A stretch of 64,000 nucleotides of DNA from CAYRHN01 sp964424115 (GTDB lineage: Bacteria > Chloroflexota > Anaerolineae > Anaerolineales > Anaerolineaceae): the NCBI GenBank assembly GCA_964424115.1, contig CAYRHN010000014.1, positions 1 to 64,000 on the forward strand. Reading direction: 5' to 3'. Each line of letters opens with the position of its first letter. The stretch's first letter is position 1. A program made the translations under genes and the position numbers. The notes beneath the pieces were generated by a model that saw nothing but the letters and a program-made list of their open reading frames with translations, was not told the DNA's origin and did no database searches. This document shows, one piece after another, positions 52,247-61,251 of this stretch.

Positions 52247-52549
52247 TCAAGGTTCAATTTTTACCAGAGATTCCCATAATTTCTCAGGCGCGTAGCGAGA
52301 AAACAAGGCCTTCGCTCCTGCCTCATCCAAAACCTCTTGCCCGTTCCGGCCTTCAAAAGGGTTCTTGCTCCAGACCAGGAACCCGGCTTCTCCCAGGTAA
52401 CGGCAGCCCCATTCCTCTTCCTGGAAGCGGGTGTAGAATTCCACATCGCCTTGTTTAAGGCGTTCTATCCACTGGTCAAGCGAAAAATTGTCCATTTTCA
52501 GTTCAAAGACACACATTCTCTTTTGATGGTTTGTACCGGGACGACCCAT
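52247..52549 (-). CDS. Small protein of unknown function
   Basis: I do not recognise this product of up to 100 residues. It is acidic with many Trp and Phe (LDQWIERLKQGDVEFYTRFQ, FLVWSKNPFEG). The longest start, ATG at 52549, has TAAAAT 5 bases before it, which fits the leaderless pattern seen elsewhere in the window; ATGs at residues 12 and 19 are alternatives. It precedes the CrtC-like gene on the same strand by 17 bases and may be cotranscribed with it. Confidence 0.55.
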   Translation of the reverse strand: MGRPGTNHQKRMCVFELKMDNFSLDQWIERLKQGDVEFYTRFQEEEWGCRYLGEAGFLVWSKNPFEGRNGQEVLDEAGAKALFSRYAPEKLWESLVKIEP

Positions 52550-52654
52550 TCATTATTTTACATCAAGAAAACCTTCTGCCAGCCAATCGTGTATAATCAA
52601 TTATTCCTTTTTCTCAAAAATCCACTACCCGTTCACACAGAAAGGGGTGTCACG

Positions 52655-53926
52655 ATGGAAAAGAAATCCATTTTCCATGCCTTGAGCCTGGCGCTCATCC
52701 TGGCGCTGGTCATGATCCCTGGCGCCTCGGCAGCCTCGCTACATTCCGCATCGATCACCAGCGGCGTCCCGGTTGGGAGCCGATTTCCACTCAGTCCGGT
52801 CAGCAACACGCCCGGCCACACCAGCGAGCAATTTCCAGCCCTGGCCTTCAACAGCGGGTTCATGCAGACATATCTGGTTGCCTGGACACAGCCTTCCGGG
52901 GACGGCAACCAGAGCGTCTATACGCGGTTTATCAACTCTGACGGCAGTTTGAACGGAATCCCATTTCCCGTCACAGACATGCCCCCCACCAGCATTGCCT
53001 CGAATCCAGATGTAGCCTATGATTCCAATCTCGATCGATACCTGATCGTCTATGAGCGAGGGATCGGTATTTACGGCCAGATCCTGACCAATGCCGGCGC
53101 AGACGTTGGCTCGGAGATCACCATTGCCAATGGAACCCCGGGAACCGATGATTTTAACACGCCTGCGGTGGCGTACTCGCCCACCTCAAGCAAGTATTTG
53201 ATCACCTGGCAGCACCAGCAAAATACAAAACTGGGCATCGAGGCGCGCATACTTTCGGGAGACGGATCCACTTTGGGCAGTGTGTGGGGCTTGACCGGGC
53301 TAATAGAGGAAGATCCCGCCAATCCCGACGTGGCTTATACGTTCCCCTTAGACAGCTTCCTGGTAGTGTGGCAAAAAACCTATACGGGTGAATCGGACCA
53401 CGATATTTACGCCCAGCGCATCCAGATGGGCGCCACGCCCGGGCCAGTTGGAGGGGTTTTCTCAATTTTCTTCTCTATAAATGACGAGGTCAATCCATCC
53501 ATTGGATCGGTGAACAAGATCAGCGGCATCGGCCAATACCTGGTTGTGTGCCAGATCGACCTTGGCGGGACCCCCTACATCAACGGGAAACTGGTGACAG
53601 ATGCCGGCGCATTGGAAGGCGCTGAGATCCCGGTCAGTCTATCGGGTGGTTCCGGCCCCGTTGTTGCCGGAAATAACGAGACCCAGGAATACCTGGTAGC
53701 CTGGATCAACAATTCCTATATCGTCGCGCGAACGATCTCAACGGCAGGTGCAAGCGGCCCGATCGGTCAAATGGACGGCCAGGTGCCGTTGAATCTGGCC
53801 ATCACCAGCGGAAGCAGGGGCGATTTTTTGATCGCCGACGACGATTGGCTTACCCCGTCCTACCCCTTTGATGTGTTTGGATACCTATGGGGGATCCGCA
53901 GCTACCTCCCACTGATCAAACGCTGA
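52655..53926 (+). CDS. Secreted repeat protein with LPxxxR tail
   Basis: The 423-residue product has a clear signal peptide ending near GASAASLHS. The rest is made of about seven repeats of some 50 residues with the pattern YLVAWxQ...G.YxRxINxDGSLxG..F and DVAYDSNLDRYLIVYE, like a beta-propeller surface protein. It ends SYLPLIKR-stop, matching the LPxxxR tail of the other surface proteins here. The ATG at 52655 follows AAAGGGG at a good distance, and a TATAAT is present at about 52591-52596. No enzyme domain is seen. Confidence 0.8.
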   Translation: MEKKSIFHALSLALILALVMIPGASAASLHSASITSGVPVGSRFPLSPVSNTPGHTSEQFPALAFNSGFMQTYLVAWTQPSGDGNQSVYTRFINSDGSLNGIPFPVTDMPPTSIASNPDVAYDSNLDRYLIVYERGIGIYGQILTNAGADVGSEITIANGTPGTDDFNTPAVAYSPTSSKYLITWQHQQNTKLGIEARILSGDGSTLGSVWGLTGLIEEDPANPDVAYTFPLDSFLVVWQKTYTGESDHDIYAQRIQMGATPGPVGGVFSIFFSINDEVNPSIGSVNKISGIGQYLVVCQIDLGGTPYINGKLVTDAGALEGAEIPVSLSGGSGPVVAGNNETQEYLVAWINNSYIVARTISTAGASGPIGQMDGQVPLNLAITSGSRGDFLIADDDWLTPSYPFDVFGYLWGIRSYLPLIKR

Positions 53927-53977
53927 TCTAGCCCGGGAAGAGAAAGTCAGGAAAGCACAAGAGACCCTTCTTTAGAA

Positions 53978-56221
53978 TTAATGCAATGCCTGCAGGGTTG
54001 CGGTGACCTTTGCAAGGCGTTCACTCATGTAGGTTGCCACAAAGCGGTGCAGCGCAGCCGCCACATTGGGCGCTGTGCGTTCCAGCTCTGCCAGGTCATC
54101 CGCAATCAGAACATAGAGATTGGTTTCTTGCTCCGCGATCACATCCGCGGTTGCCGGCTCTCCCGAATATAATCCCATTTCGCCAAAAAAGGTGCCGGCG
54201 CCCAGCGTGCGGAGGCGCAGGAGGCTGCCATCCTCACAATGGATCTGGATCACCACCTGTCCCCGCTCGATCATATACAACCCGTTCTGCTTGCTGCCCT
54301 GCTGGATGATGATCCCGCCAGCCTCGACCTGGCGCGGCTTAAGATATTGGCGGAGGATTTCCACCTGTTCCGGCTCGGGCAGCGTCCTGGTCAATTGTTG
54401 AAACAGGGAGGGGTTGCGGACACGAAAACCCTCATCTTCGAATAGTTCAACCATCTGGTTCTCGCACCACTCGATCCCGTGGTCCAGGTCGGGACAATAG
54501 TGAAAACTTTCCGAGGGAAGGTCTTTGCGGAACTGCTTCTGGATCCCTGGCGCCAGATGAGTAATGACCAGGGTTATCCCCCGCGCCTGCGCCAGGCGCT
54601 TGACCTTTACAAAGCTGTAGGCAGCGGACGAATCCATGCCGGGGACCAGCCGGAAATCCAGGAGGATGAAATGCGGCGGGCGAACACGGCCTGGACTATC
54701 CAGGTAAGCCCGGATCTCCTCCAAAACCTGGGTGGCGGTCCCAAAGAAGATATAACCCTGCAATTCGAGGATATACAACCAATCCCCGTAGCGGGTCAGC
54801 AGACGAGCGGCCAGACGGGTGCGCTCCACGCTGCTCTGGTAACTGACCCCGGAGAAGGTATGGCGCACCGCATGCGTCCGGCTGTAGTGGATCGCGAATA
54901 AGATCACCGCCGTGACCAGGCCGATCCCGACGCCTGGCAATATTCCCAACAGGGTGATCAAAGCGGCGATCAGTACGATGATCGCATAATCTGACCAGGG
55001 GATCCTGGACCAGGTATTATACAGCCAGCTGGAAATGAAACACATCCCGGTTTCAAAGACGATCCCGCCCAGTACCAGGTTGGGAACGTATCCCATGTAT
55101 TCGCCGCCTGCGACCAGGACGAGAACGATGAAGAGACCGGCAAAAATGCCATTGGTGCGCACGCGCGCTCCGGTATTGTAAGCCAACGTGGTGTCCGACA
55201 AGATCGGATAACCGATCGGGCTGCCGGCCGCTCCGGCTATCAGGTTAGCCCAACCATTGCTCTTCAACTCGGTATTCAGGTCGACCTCATGCTTGGTGGC
55301 CACTTCCATGCCGACCGTATTGAGCAGCAGAGAAATCAAGCTGACCAGGACACAGGCCAACAAGCTGCCGGTTTGCCCAAAAAGGATGTTCCAATCCACG
55401 CTGGCAAAGCCGGCCGGACTCCAGAAGTGAAACAAGGCTTTCCCCTCCGGGATCCCACTCCCCAGCCAGCCCGCGCCGGTGACTTTGGATATCGAAGTCC
55501 CGCTCAGGGCAACGATCAGGTAAAAAATGGCGATCGCCGCAGCCATCGTTCCAGGCATCACCAGGTAATGATTGAATTTCACGTTCAGGACGTATAGAAT
55601 AACCCCAAAGAGCATACCCACCGCCCACAGATACCAGGTATCCGGCTTGAAAAGCAGTCCCAGGTTGAACAGCGTGATGCTCTTTTGGGTCATGACCCCC
55701 AATCCACCCAGCAGCAGCAGGATGCCCGTGCCGGCCAGGAATCCGCCAACCACCGGGTAAGGAATGTAGCTTACCAGTCCGCCCAATTTGAATTTTCCCA
55801 GGAACAGGCACGCCAGGCCGGTGATCATACTGGTAAGAATGATGCCGGCCAGGGCCGTGTAAAGCTTGGTCTCCTGGCTGGCCTGCGGCATCTGTGCCAG
55901 CATGGAAGCAATAACCACCGCCACGATCACCGAGGGGCTGTCCTGTGTCCCGGACAGTATGCCAACCTGGGAGCTGGACAAAGCAGCTACCACGGCATGG
56001 ATGGCGCATCCCAGGAAAAGGATAGTGATCCCAATGGTTATTTGTGAGGCCAGGTCTCCCGAGAAGATCATCAGTGCATAGGCCAGGCAGGCAAATGAAC
56101 TCTCGATTCCAGAGACAATGCCAATTGCCAGGCTGGGGAGAATGTATTTCGAACCAAGCCTACGGCGAATGGAATTTAACATACCTTTTCCCACGCTGCT
56201 GCGGATGAATCCAATTAACAC
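53978..56221 (-). CDS. SulP-family anion transporter with STAS and cyclic-nucleotide-binding domains
   Basis: The 747-residue product has about 12 membrane segments (about 30-440), with the SulP sign PYPVVGGFLAGTGILLL and LSDTTLAYNTGARVRTNG. A STAS domain follows (about 470-590; LDFRLVPGMDSSAAYSFV), then a cyclic-nucleotide-binding domain (about 620-740; GGIIIQQGSKQNGLYMIERG, FFGEMGLYSGEPATADV). The anion (sulfate, bicarbonate or other) is not evident. A GTG at 56221 is the longest start, but it has no good ribosome site and the ATG at about 56182 is possible. It lies behind a 72-base palindrome. Confidence 0.87.
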   Translation of the reverse strand: MLIGFIRSSVGKGMLNSIRRRLGSKYILPSLAIGIVSGIESSFACLAYALMIFSGDLASQITIGITILFLGCAIHAVVAALSSSQVGILSGTQDSPSVIVAVVIASMLAQMPQASQETKLYTALAGIILTSMITGLACLFLGKFKLGGLVSYIPYPVVGGFLAGTGILLLLGGLGVMTQKSITLFNLGLLFKPDTWYLWAVGMLFGVILYVLNVKFNHYLVMPGTMAAAIAIFYLIVALSGTSISKVTGAGWLGSGIPEGKALFHFWSPAGFASVDWNILFGQTGSLLACVLVSLISLLLNTVGMEVATKHEVDLNTELKSNGWANLIAGAAGSPIGYPILSDTTLAYNTGARVRTNGIFAGLFIVLVLVAGGEYMGYVPNLVLGGIVFETGMCFISSWLYNTWSRIPWSDYAIIVLIAALITLLGILPGVGIGLVTAVILFAIHYSRTHAVRHTFSGVSYQSSVERTRLAARLLTRYGDWLYILELQGYIFFGTATQVLEEIRAYLDSPGRVRPPHFILLDFRLVPGMDSSAAYSFVKVKRLAQARGITLVITHLAPGIQKQFRKDLPSESFHYCPDLDHGIEWCENQMVELFEDEGFRVRNPSLFQQLTRTLPEPEQVEILRQYLKPRQVEAGGIIIQQGSKQNGLYMIERGQVVIQIHCEDGSLLRLRTLGAGTFFGEMGLYSGEPATADVIAEQETNLYVLIADDLAELERTAPNVAAALHRFVATYMSERLAKVTATLQALH

Positions 56222-56228
56222 CAGGTCG

Positions 56229-56300
56229 GGATAAGGAAAAGGTTATTCGTATGGTATTTAGCGGCTACGCCGCTAAATACCATACGAATTTTCCTTATCC
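56229..56300. repeat. 72-bp long palindrome
   Basis: A perfect 21-base inner arm starting ATTCGTATGG and ending TTTAGCGGC, a 3-base loop, and an outer arm GGATAAGGAAA / TTTCCTTATCC with a 5-base bulge make nearly the whole region self-complementary. It lies between two genes read on the minus strand. Confidence 0.85.
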
Positions 56301-56333
56301 TGAATTCAAGTTAATTATATTCAATTTTTCGGA

Positions 56334-57236
56334 TCAGGCTAAGCCGGAGAAGATGCCCAGGATGATCGGAATATCCATCCCGGCATGGAACAAGATCGAA
56401 GCCCAAACGGCGTCCGTTTTTTGCATGATATATCCCCAGAGCAACGCCAGGGGAAAGGTCGCCGCGAGGAAGATGAGTTCATCCGAAGTATAGGACGACC
56501 CCTTGTGCAGGATGGTGAAAACGAAGGCGATCAGGAAATTCGAGAAGAACTTGCCCAGGAACGGTTGCAATTTTCGCAGGAACAGCCCACGAAAGAGCAG
56601 CTCTTCCATGGCCGCATTGGCAAGGACGAAGATCAGCAGCCACGGGATCCAGGGAATGATCCTTTCCAGGGTCAGGTTCTTCGCATCGAAGAGCAGGTTC
56701 GCCATCGGGACAGATAACGCGGCCGCCGCGGCAAACGTGGCGCATCCCAGGATCAGGCCTAGCTTCAGGTTCCCCTTCTGGAGGTAGATCGAACCCAGGT
56801 TCTGCCCTGACAGGCGGGTACACGCCACAATGACCAGGATGATCAGAACGCTTTCGTTCAACTTGGGCAAGGCCCAGCCGTATGGGGCGCTATCCGACAC
56901 ATTCAGGGTATCAAACAGGAAGCTGCCGAACACCCAGGTCAGGAAGAGCGCCACCGACATGGTGAAAAAGGCGTAGGCGATCTGCCAGTACTTTTCGAAA
57001 CGCCGGCTGCGGCGAAGCAGCTCCGCCGCAGCAAGGAGAAGAATGCTCAGCCCGATCCGCCACAGATAATTATCGACCTGGTTTGGAATGAATTGTTTTC
57101 CCCAGGGTTTAAAGACGATCGTGAGCAATCCCCCCACAACGGTGAACAGGACAGCCAAAACAATGCGCTCCAGCCATTCTTTTACTGAACGAAAATTACG
57201 AGTCTGATTTAACACCTTAGAGCTTTGCGTGTCCAT
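56334..57236 (-). CDS. CPBP-family intramembrane metalloprotease (CAAX protease/bacteriocin-processing type)
   Basis: The 300-residue product has eight or so membrane segments and the three motifs of the family: MEELLFRG (EExxxR), FTILHKG (FxxxH) and LFHAGMD (HxxxD). In bacteria such proteins process peptides or act in self-immunity; the substrate is unknown. The start is the ATG at 57236 (MDTQSSKVLNQ), because AAAAGGA lies before it and the upstream frame is unlike the family. It precedes the SulP gene on the same strand, separated by the 72-base palindrome. Confidence 0.88.
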   Translation of the reverse strand: MDTQSSKVLNQTRNFRSVKEWLERIVLAVLFTVVGGLLTIVFKPWGKQFIPNQVDNYLWRIGLSILLLAAAELLRRSRRFEKYWQIAYAFFTMSVALFLTWVFGSFLFDTLNVSDSAPYGWALPKLNESVLIILVIVACTRLSGQNLGSIYLQKGNLKLGLILGCATFAAAAALSVPMANLLFDAKNLTLERIIPWIPWLLIFVLANAAMEELLFRGLFLRKLQPFLGKFFSNFLIAFVFTILHKGSSYTSDELIFLAATFPLALLWGYIMQKTDAVWASILFHAGMDIPIILGIFSGLA

Positions 57237-57572
57237 GAAATATGTCCTTTTCCGTTTAAACACCGGCAAACAATTGATATCATGTGCAGTTTTTTGGGAT
57301 TTCTGATCCCAGAATACATGCTTTAATGCCAATGTTCATCGGCCTTTTGGATAATCCATATCTCCGCCCTTTTAAGGAGGAAACAAGACGTAGCCCAACG
57401 CAAAGGCCTTCTGTCAACGCCTGGAGCGCGACCTGATAAGACAGATGTGAATTCAAGAAATCTATGCTCAAAATGGTTAGCGCATAGACTTCTCGCGGGT
57501 CGTTCTCGGCAGGTTTGCAGTTTAATACAATCGTATTCCTAGGAGACGCAAGGGCAAAATTCCTTTAAATTT
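57237..57572. other. Intergenic region between the CPBP and LRR genes
   Basis: This 336-base stretch shows no credible gene. A purine-rich AAGGAGG occurs at about 57373-57380 without a following open frame, and no strong promoter or hairpin was found. Confidence 0.6.
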
Positions 57573-58721
57573 TCACCGTTGAACAGCCGGCAGGAACATA
57601 AAATACTGCTGCAATTCTACCCAGTCGGGATCCTTAATTGCCAGAAAATCCGCCAGCGCCTGCGGCGATGCGGGTGTGTTCAAATGGTTATATCCCAGAT
57701 TCAACCCGTAAGAGGAAGCGCAGCCAGACATTACCGGTGTGCATAATTTGGTCAATTGGGTCAAGGAGGATGGAACATCCCCAGAAAAAGAACTATTATT
57801 TAGGGTCAAATAACTCAAATTGCTTAAATTTCCTAACTCTCCCGGTATGGAACCGCTCAACTGATTACCACCTAAGAGAAGTTTCTGCAACCCGGTTAAA
57901 TTGCCTAATTCTGGCGGAATTGTGCCGCTCAAGCGGTTGTTTTGCAAGTGCAGCCAATATAAAGCACTCAGATTACCCAATTCGGCTGGGATCGGCCCGC
58001 TGAGTTGATTGTAGGATAAGATCAATTCTCCTAATTGGGTCAGGTTCCCAAAACTGGTGGGAATCGAGCCAGTCAAACTATTGTAGGACAGATCAACAAA
58101 TTGCAAGTTGGTTAGATTGCCTAACTCGGTAGGAATCGTCCCGGACAACTCATTTCGTTGTAAACTAAGAGCGTTTAGATTACTTAATCCACATATTTCC
58201 TCGGGAATCGTTCCCGACAACCGGTTATAACCCAAGAATAATGAAACCAGATTGCTTAATGCACCAAGTTCAGGAGGGATCGGACCGCTGAGCGAGTTCA
58301 CTCCAAGAGAAAGCCATTGCAAGCTGACCAAATTACCCAATTCAGGCGGAATGGATCCACTTAGTTGGTTGTCATAGAGGTAGAGCTTCTGGAGGCTGCC
58401 TAAATTCCCAAGCTCGGGTGGTATTGTGCCATTCAATTGGTTCCAATTGAGGTAGACCTCTGTTACATGCCCTCCCGAGACCGTCACACCATTCCAGGAA
58501 CCAACCGTGGTTGAGTACAACCAGCCCATATGATCCACCCATCCGCTTCCATTCGTACTGTTGTACAACGCCACCAACGCCTGACACTCGATCGGCGGGA
58601 CATCCGTTACCACTTCACAATCAAAAGCGGTTTCTGGTACCATCGTTGAACCTGCAAAAACCAATGGGTAAATGGTCATCCAAACCAGGCAAAATAATCC
58701 GGTAACACTGCGCAAAACCAT
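57573..58721 (-). CDS. Secreted leucine-rich-repeat protein with LPxxxR tail (second copy)
   Basis: The 382-residue product is a smaller relative of the LRR protein at 26788. It has a signal peptide, the same N-cap type (FDCEVVTDVPPIECQALVAL), about ten plant-type repeats (LxxNxLSGxIPxELGNL) at about 70-330, and the same segment APQALxDFLAxKDPDW found near the other's C-terminal part. It ends FMFLPAVQR-stop. The base composition is more even than in the first copy. A ribosome site AGAGGTG precedes the ATG. Its ligand is unknown. Confidence 0.88.
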   Translation of the reverse strand: MVLRSVTGLFCLVWMTIYPLVFAGSTMVPETAFDCEVVTDVPPIECQALVALYNSTNGSGWVDHMGWLYSTTVGSWNGVTVSGGHVTEVYLNWNQLNGTIPPELGNLGSLQKLYLYDNQLSGSIPPELGNLVSLQWLSLGVNSLSGPIPPELGALSNLVSLFLGYNRLSGTIPEEICGLSNLNALSLQRNELSGTIPTELGNLTNLQFVDLSYNSLTGSIPTSFGNLTQLGELILSYNQLSGPIPAELGNLSALYWLHLQNNRLSGTIPPELGNLTGLQKLLLGGNQLSGSIPGELGNLSNLSYLTLNNSSFSGDVPSSLTQLTKLCTPVMSGCASSYGLNLGYNHLNTPASPQALADFLAIKDPDWVELQQYFMFLPAVQR

Positions 58722-58868
58722 GCTTCACCTCTGTTATCGCTTTCGTAATGTATTGTATCAATTCTTGGGAAATTTTCCCCATGGAACTTTAGAAGTATAG
58801 CATAGATGCTTATAGCTTATATAGTAAATCCTTCATCGCATTTTTCCCCAGTTTTTTTCTTTGATGAT

Positions 58869-59858
58869 TCAGGATACTCCATTTTTTCCTAGAAATACTT
58901 TTTGTAAGAACCTGATCTTCTCCACATCCTGGTAAGCCTGCCCGCCCTCGTGACGGTTGAATTCCCAGACCTTGATCTGCTTCGATCCTTGGTAATGGTT
59001 AAAAGCCGCGAAGACCGTGGACGGCGGGCAGGTGTCGTCCATCAGACCGGCGGAGAAGAGCGCCGGGCAGCGGGCGCGAGACGCAAAATTGAGCCCATCA
59101 AAATACGCCAGGGTGTTAAAGACCGTCTCCACCTTGTCGCGGTGCACCTGGCAGTAGCGCACGATCTCCTGGTAAGGATAGGTATCCACGATCTCAGTCG
59201 CACGGTGGAAATGACACAGGAAAGGCACATCCACCAGCGCCGCCGCCAGGTCGGGAACCAACCCGGCTGCCGCCAGCGCGATGCCGCCCCCCTGGCTGCC
59301 CCCCGTCACCGCCACGCGTTTTGGATCGACCGCCGGATGGCTGCGCGCTGCCTCGACCGCGCGCACGGCGTCGCTGAAGACGCGCCGGTAATAATAGGTG
59401 CGCGGACTCAGGATCCCGCGCGTCATAAAGCCGGGATACTGCGGGCTGGACCCCTCCGGCTCCGGGTCCGGCGTATCCCCGCTGCGCCAGGTGCTGCCCT
59501 GCCCGCGGGTGTCCATCACCAGGTGGGCATATCCGGCCGATGCCCACAACAACCATTCGTGCGGCAGCCCGCGCCCGCCGCCGTAACCGATATACTCCAC
59601 CACGCACGGCAAAGTCGCGCTGCGCCGGCGCGGCAGGACCAGCCAACCCTTGACCGGCTGCCCACCGTAGCCATTGTAGGTGACATCGAAAAAATCCAGC
59701 AATTCCAATTCCACATCCACCGGCTCGAATCTGGGCGCCAGCGGAAAAGCGCGCGCTTCTGCCAGCGTTTGCGCCCAGAACGGGTCAAAATCCGCCGGCT
59801 CGCTGCGCGGCGGGCAATAGCTCTGAAGCTGTTCCAGGGGAAGATCAAAGTACGCCAT
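58869..59858 (-). CDS. Acetyl xylan esterase-like hydrolase (CE7/AXE1 type)
   Basis: This 329-residue alpha/beta hydrolase resembles cephalosporin-C deacetylase/acetyl xylan esterases of carbohydrate esterase family 7. The nucleophile Ser188 is in GGSQGG, the acid is in LMDDTCPP (about 274), and His303 is in NRHEGG. Family N-terminal sequence is DFDPFWAQTLAEARAFPL. It should remove acetyl groups from sugars or glycosides. It is the last gene of the pfkB-GH4-esterase operon, 9 bases behind the GH4 gene. Confidence 0.92.
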   Translation of the reverse strand: MAYFDLPLEQLQSYCPPRSEPADFDPFWAQTLAEARAFPLAPRFEPVDVELELLDFFDVTYNGYGGQPVKGWLVLPRRRSATLPCVVEYIGYGGGRGLPHEWLLWASAGYAHLVMDTRGQGSTWRSGDTPDPEPEGSSPQYPGFMTRGILSPRTYYYRRVFSDAVRAVEAARSHPAVDPKRVAVTGGSQGGGIALAAAGLVPDLAAALVDVPFLCHFHRATEIVDTYPYQEIVRYCQVHRDKVETVFNTLAYFDGLNFASRARCPALFSAGLMDDTCPPSTVFAAFNHYQGSKQIKVWEFNRHEGGQAYQDVEKIRFLQKVFLGKNGVS

Positions 59859-59867
59859 AATTCCTCC

Positions 59868-61247
59868 CTATTTCCACACGCCCACATAAGCCGCGTGAGC
59901 GTTGAGGTATTCGTCCAGCAGCGCTTTGGCGCGCGAGTAGGACAGCACCAGCGGGTGCGCCATCAGGGCCTGGACCGCCAGCTCGCGTGATTTTTCGCAG
60001 ATCGCCTGGACGGTCAATCTTTCATACAGCTTGACATTCTGAATCAACTGGAAGGGCAGCCGCGGCACCTCCGCGACCGACAGCGGGTGCACCCCATCCC
60101 GGTCCACCCGGCAACTGACCTCCACCACATCCCCATCCGCCATGCCCGGGATCGCTCCGGCATTGGGTACATTCAGGGCAGTGGTCAGCGGCCCACCGTT
60201 CTCGATCGCCTCGATCACCGAAAGCGCCACCCCGGCGTAGCCTTCTCCGCTCTCGGCCGGGATATCGGCGTCGAACGGTACCTGGCGGTCAGCTTCCTCC
60301 ATTGACATGCCGCCGTAGGCATAGTGCATATAGGTGGCGCCGCGCCGCCGCTCGTAGCCGAAGAAACAGCGCAGGGAGCGCTCTGGGTCCGCCTCCACGC
60401 CGATCGCGTCCAGCTGGCGGACCAGGCGGTGATTGAGCTCAACGATCTCCTCGCCGCGCGTCTTGCCTTCTCCGTTGATCGCCAGGACAGCCTGCTCGGC
60501 GTAGTAATAGTAGTACAGGTATTCGTTCAAGTGCATGCCCATCTGCCGCACCAGCTCCGGCGCAAAAAGATGCTGGAAATCGCGGAGGAACTGCTCGTCG
60601 GCAAGCGCGCGCGGCAGCAGGTCATCCCCCCCATCCAGCCAGGCATGCTGGCACCAGGAGAGGTGATTGAGTCCGAATACCTCAGCCCGCACCCGCCGGG
60701 GATCGACGCCGGCCCAGGCCGCCACTGCCCCCTGCCCGCCGTTGGCCCCGTCGCAAATGCCGGCCGTGCGCGCGTAACCGGCGTCGCGCAGCGCCTGGGT
60801 GACCAGCCCGGAGGGGTTGGTGAAATTAAAGATCCACGCCCCCGGGCTGACCTGCTCAAGCAATTCCGCGTATTCCAGAATAGCCGGAATATTGCGCAGC
60901 GCCATGGCGAATCCGCCCGGTCCGGTGGTCTCCTGCCCCAGCACGCCGTGACGCAGGGCGATGCGCTCGTCCAGCGCGCGCCCCTCCTCAAACCCGGCCC
61001 GGATAGTGGTGACCACATGCCGGGCGCTGGTCAGGGCTTCACGCGCATCCGTCGTGGCTGTGATCCGGAAAGGAGAACCCGCCCGCCGCACCAGTTCGCG
61101 CCCCAACCCACCAAACAACTCCAGCTTGTGAGCGTCCACGTCCAGCAGGCACAATTCGGTGATGCCGATCCTGTCGTACCAGCGCAGCAGGGAAGTTACA
61201 AAGAGCGGGGAGCGTACCCCGCCGCCGCCGATCAAGGTCAATTTCAT
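59868..61247 (-). CDS. GH4-family glycosidase (6-phospho-beta-glucosidase-like)
   Basis: The 459-residue product belongs to glycoside hydrolase family 4, which uses NAD, a divalent metal and a redox mechanism. The NAD loop is LIGGGGVRSPL at the start; NFTNPSGLVTQAL, GICDGANG with the metal-binding Cys and GLNHLSW with the His follow in the expected order. Most members cut phosphorylated glycosides; the partner PfkB kinase is consistent with phospho-sugar metabolism. The start is the ATG at 61247, with AAGGAG upstream. It begins 4 bases after the pfkB stop. Confidence 0.93.
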   Translation of the reverse strand: MKLTLIGGGGVRSPLFVTSLLRWYDRIGITELCLLDVDAHKLELFGGLGRELVRRAGSPFRITATTDAREALTSARHVVTTIRAGFEEGRALDERIALRHGVLGQETTGPGGFAMALRNIPAILEYAELLEQVSPGAWIFNFTNPSGLVTQALRDAGYARTAGICDGANGGQGAVAAWAGVDPRRVRAEVFGLNHLSWCQHAWLDGGDDLLPRALADEQFLRDFQHLFAPELVRQMGMHLNEYLYYYYYAEQAVLAINGEGKTRGEEIVELNHRLVRQLDAIGVEADPERSLRCFFGYERRRGATYMHYAYGGMSMEEADRQVPFDADIPAESGEGYAGVALSVIEAIENGGPLTTALNVPNAGAIPGMADGDVVEVSCRVDRDGVHPLSVAEVPRLPFQLIQNVKLYERLTVQAICEKSRELAVQALMAHPLVLSYSRAKALLDEYLNAHAAYVGVWK

Positions 61248-61251
61248 GGTT

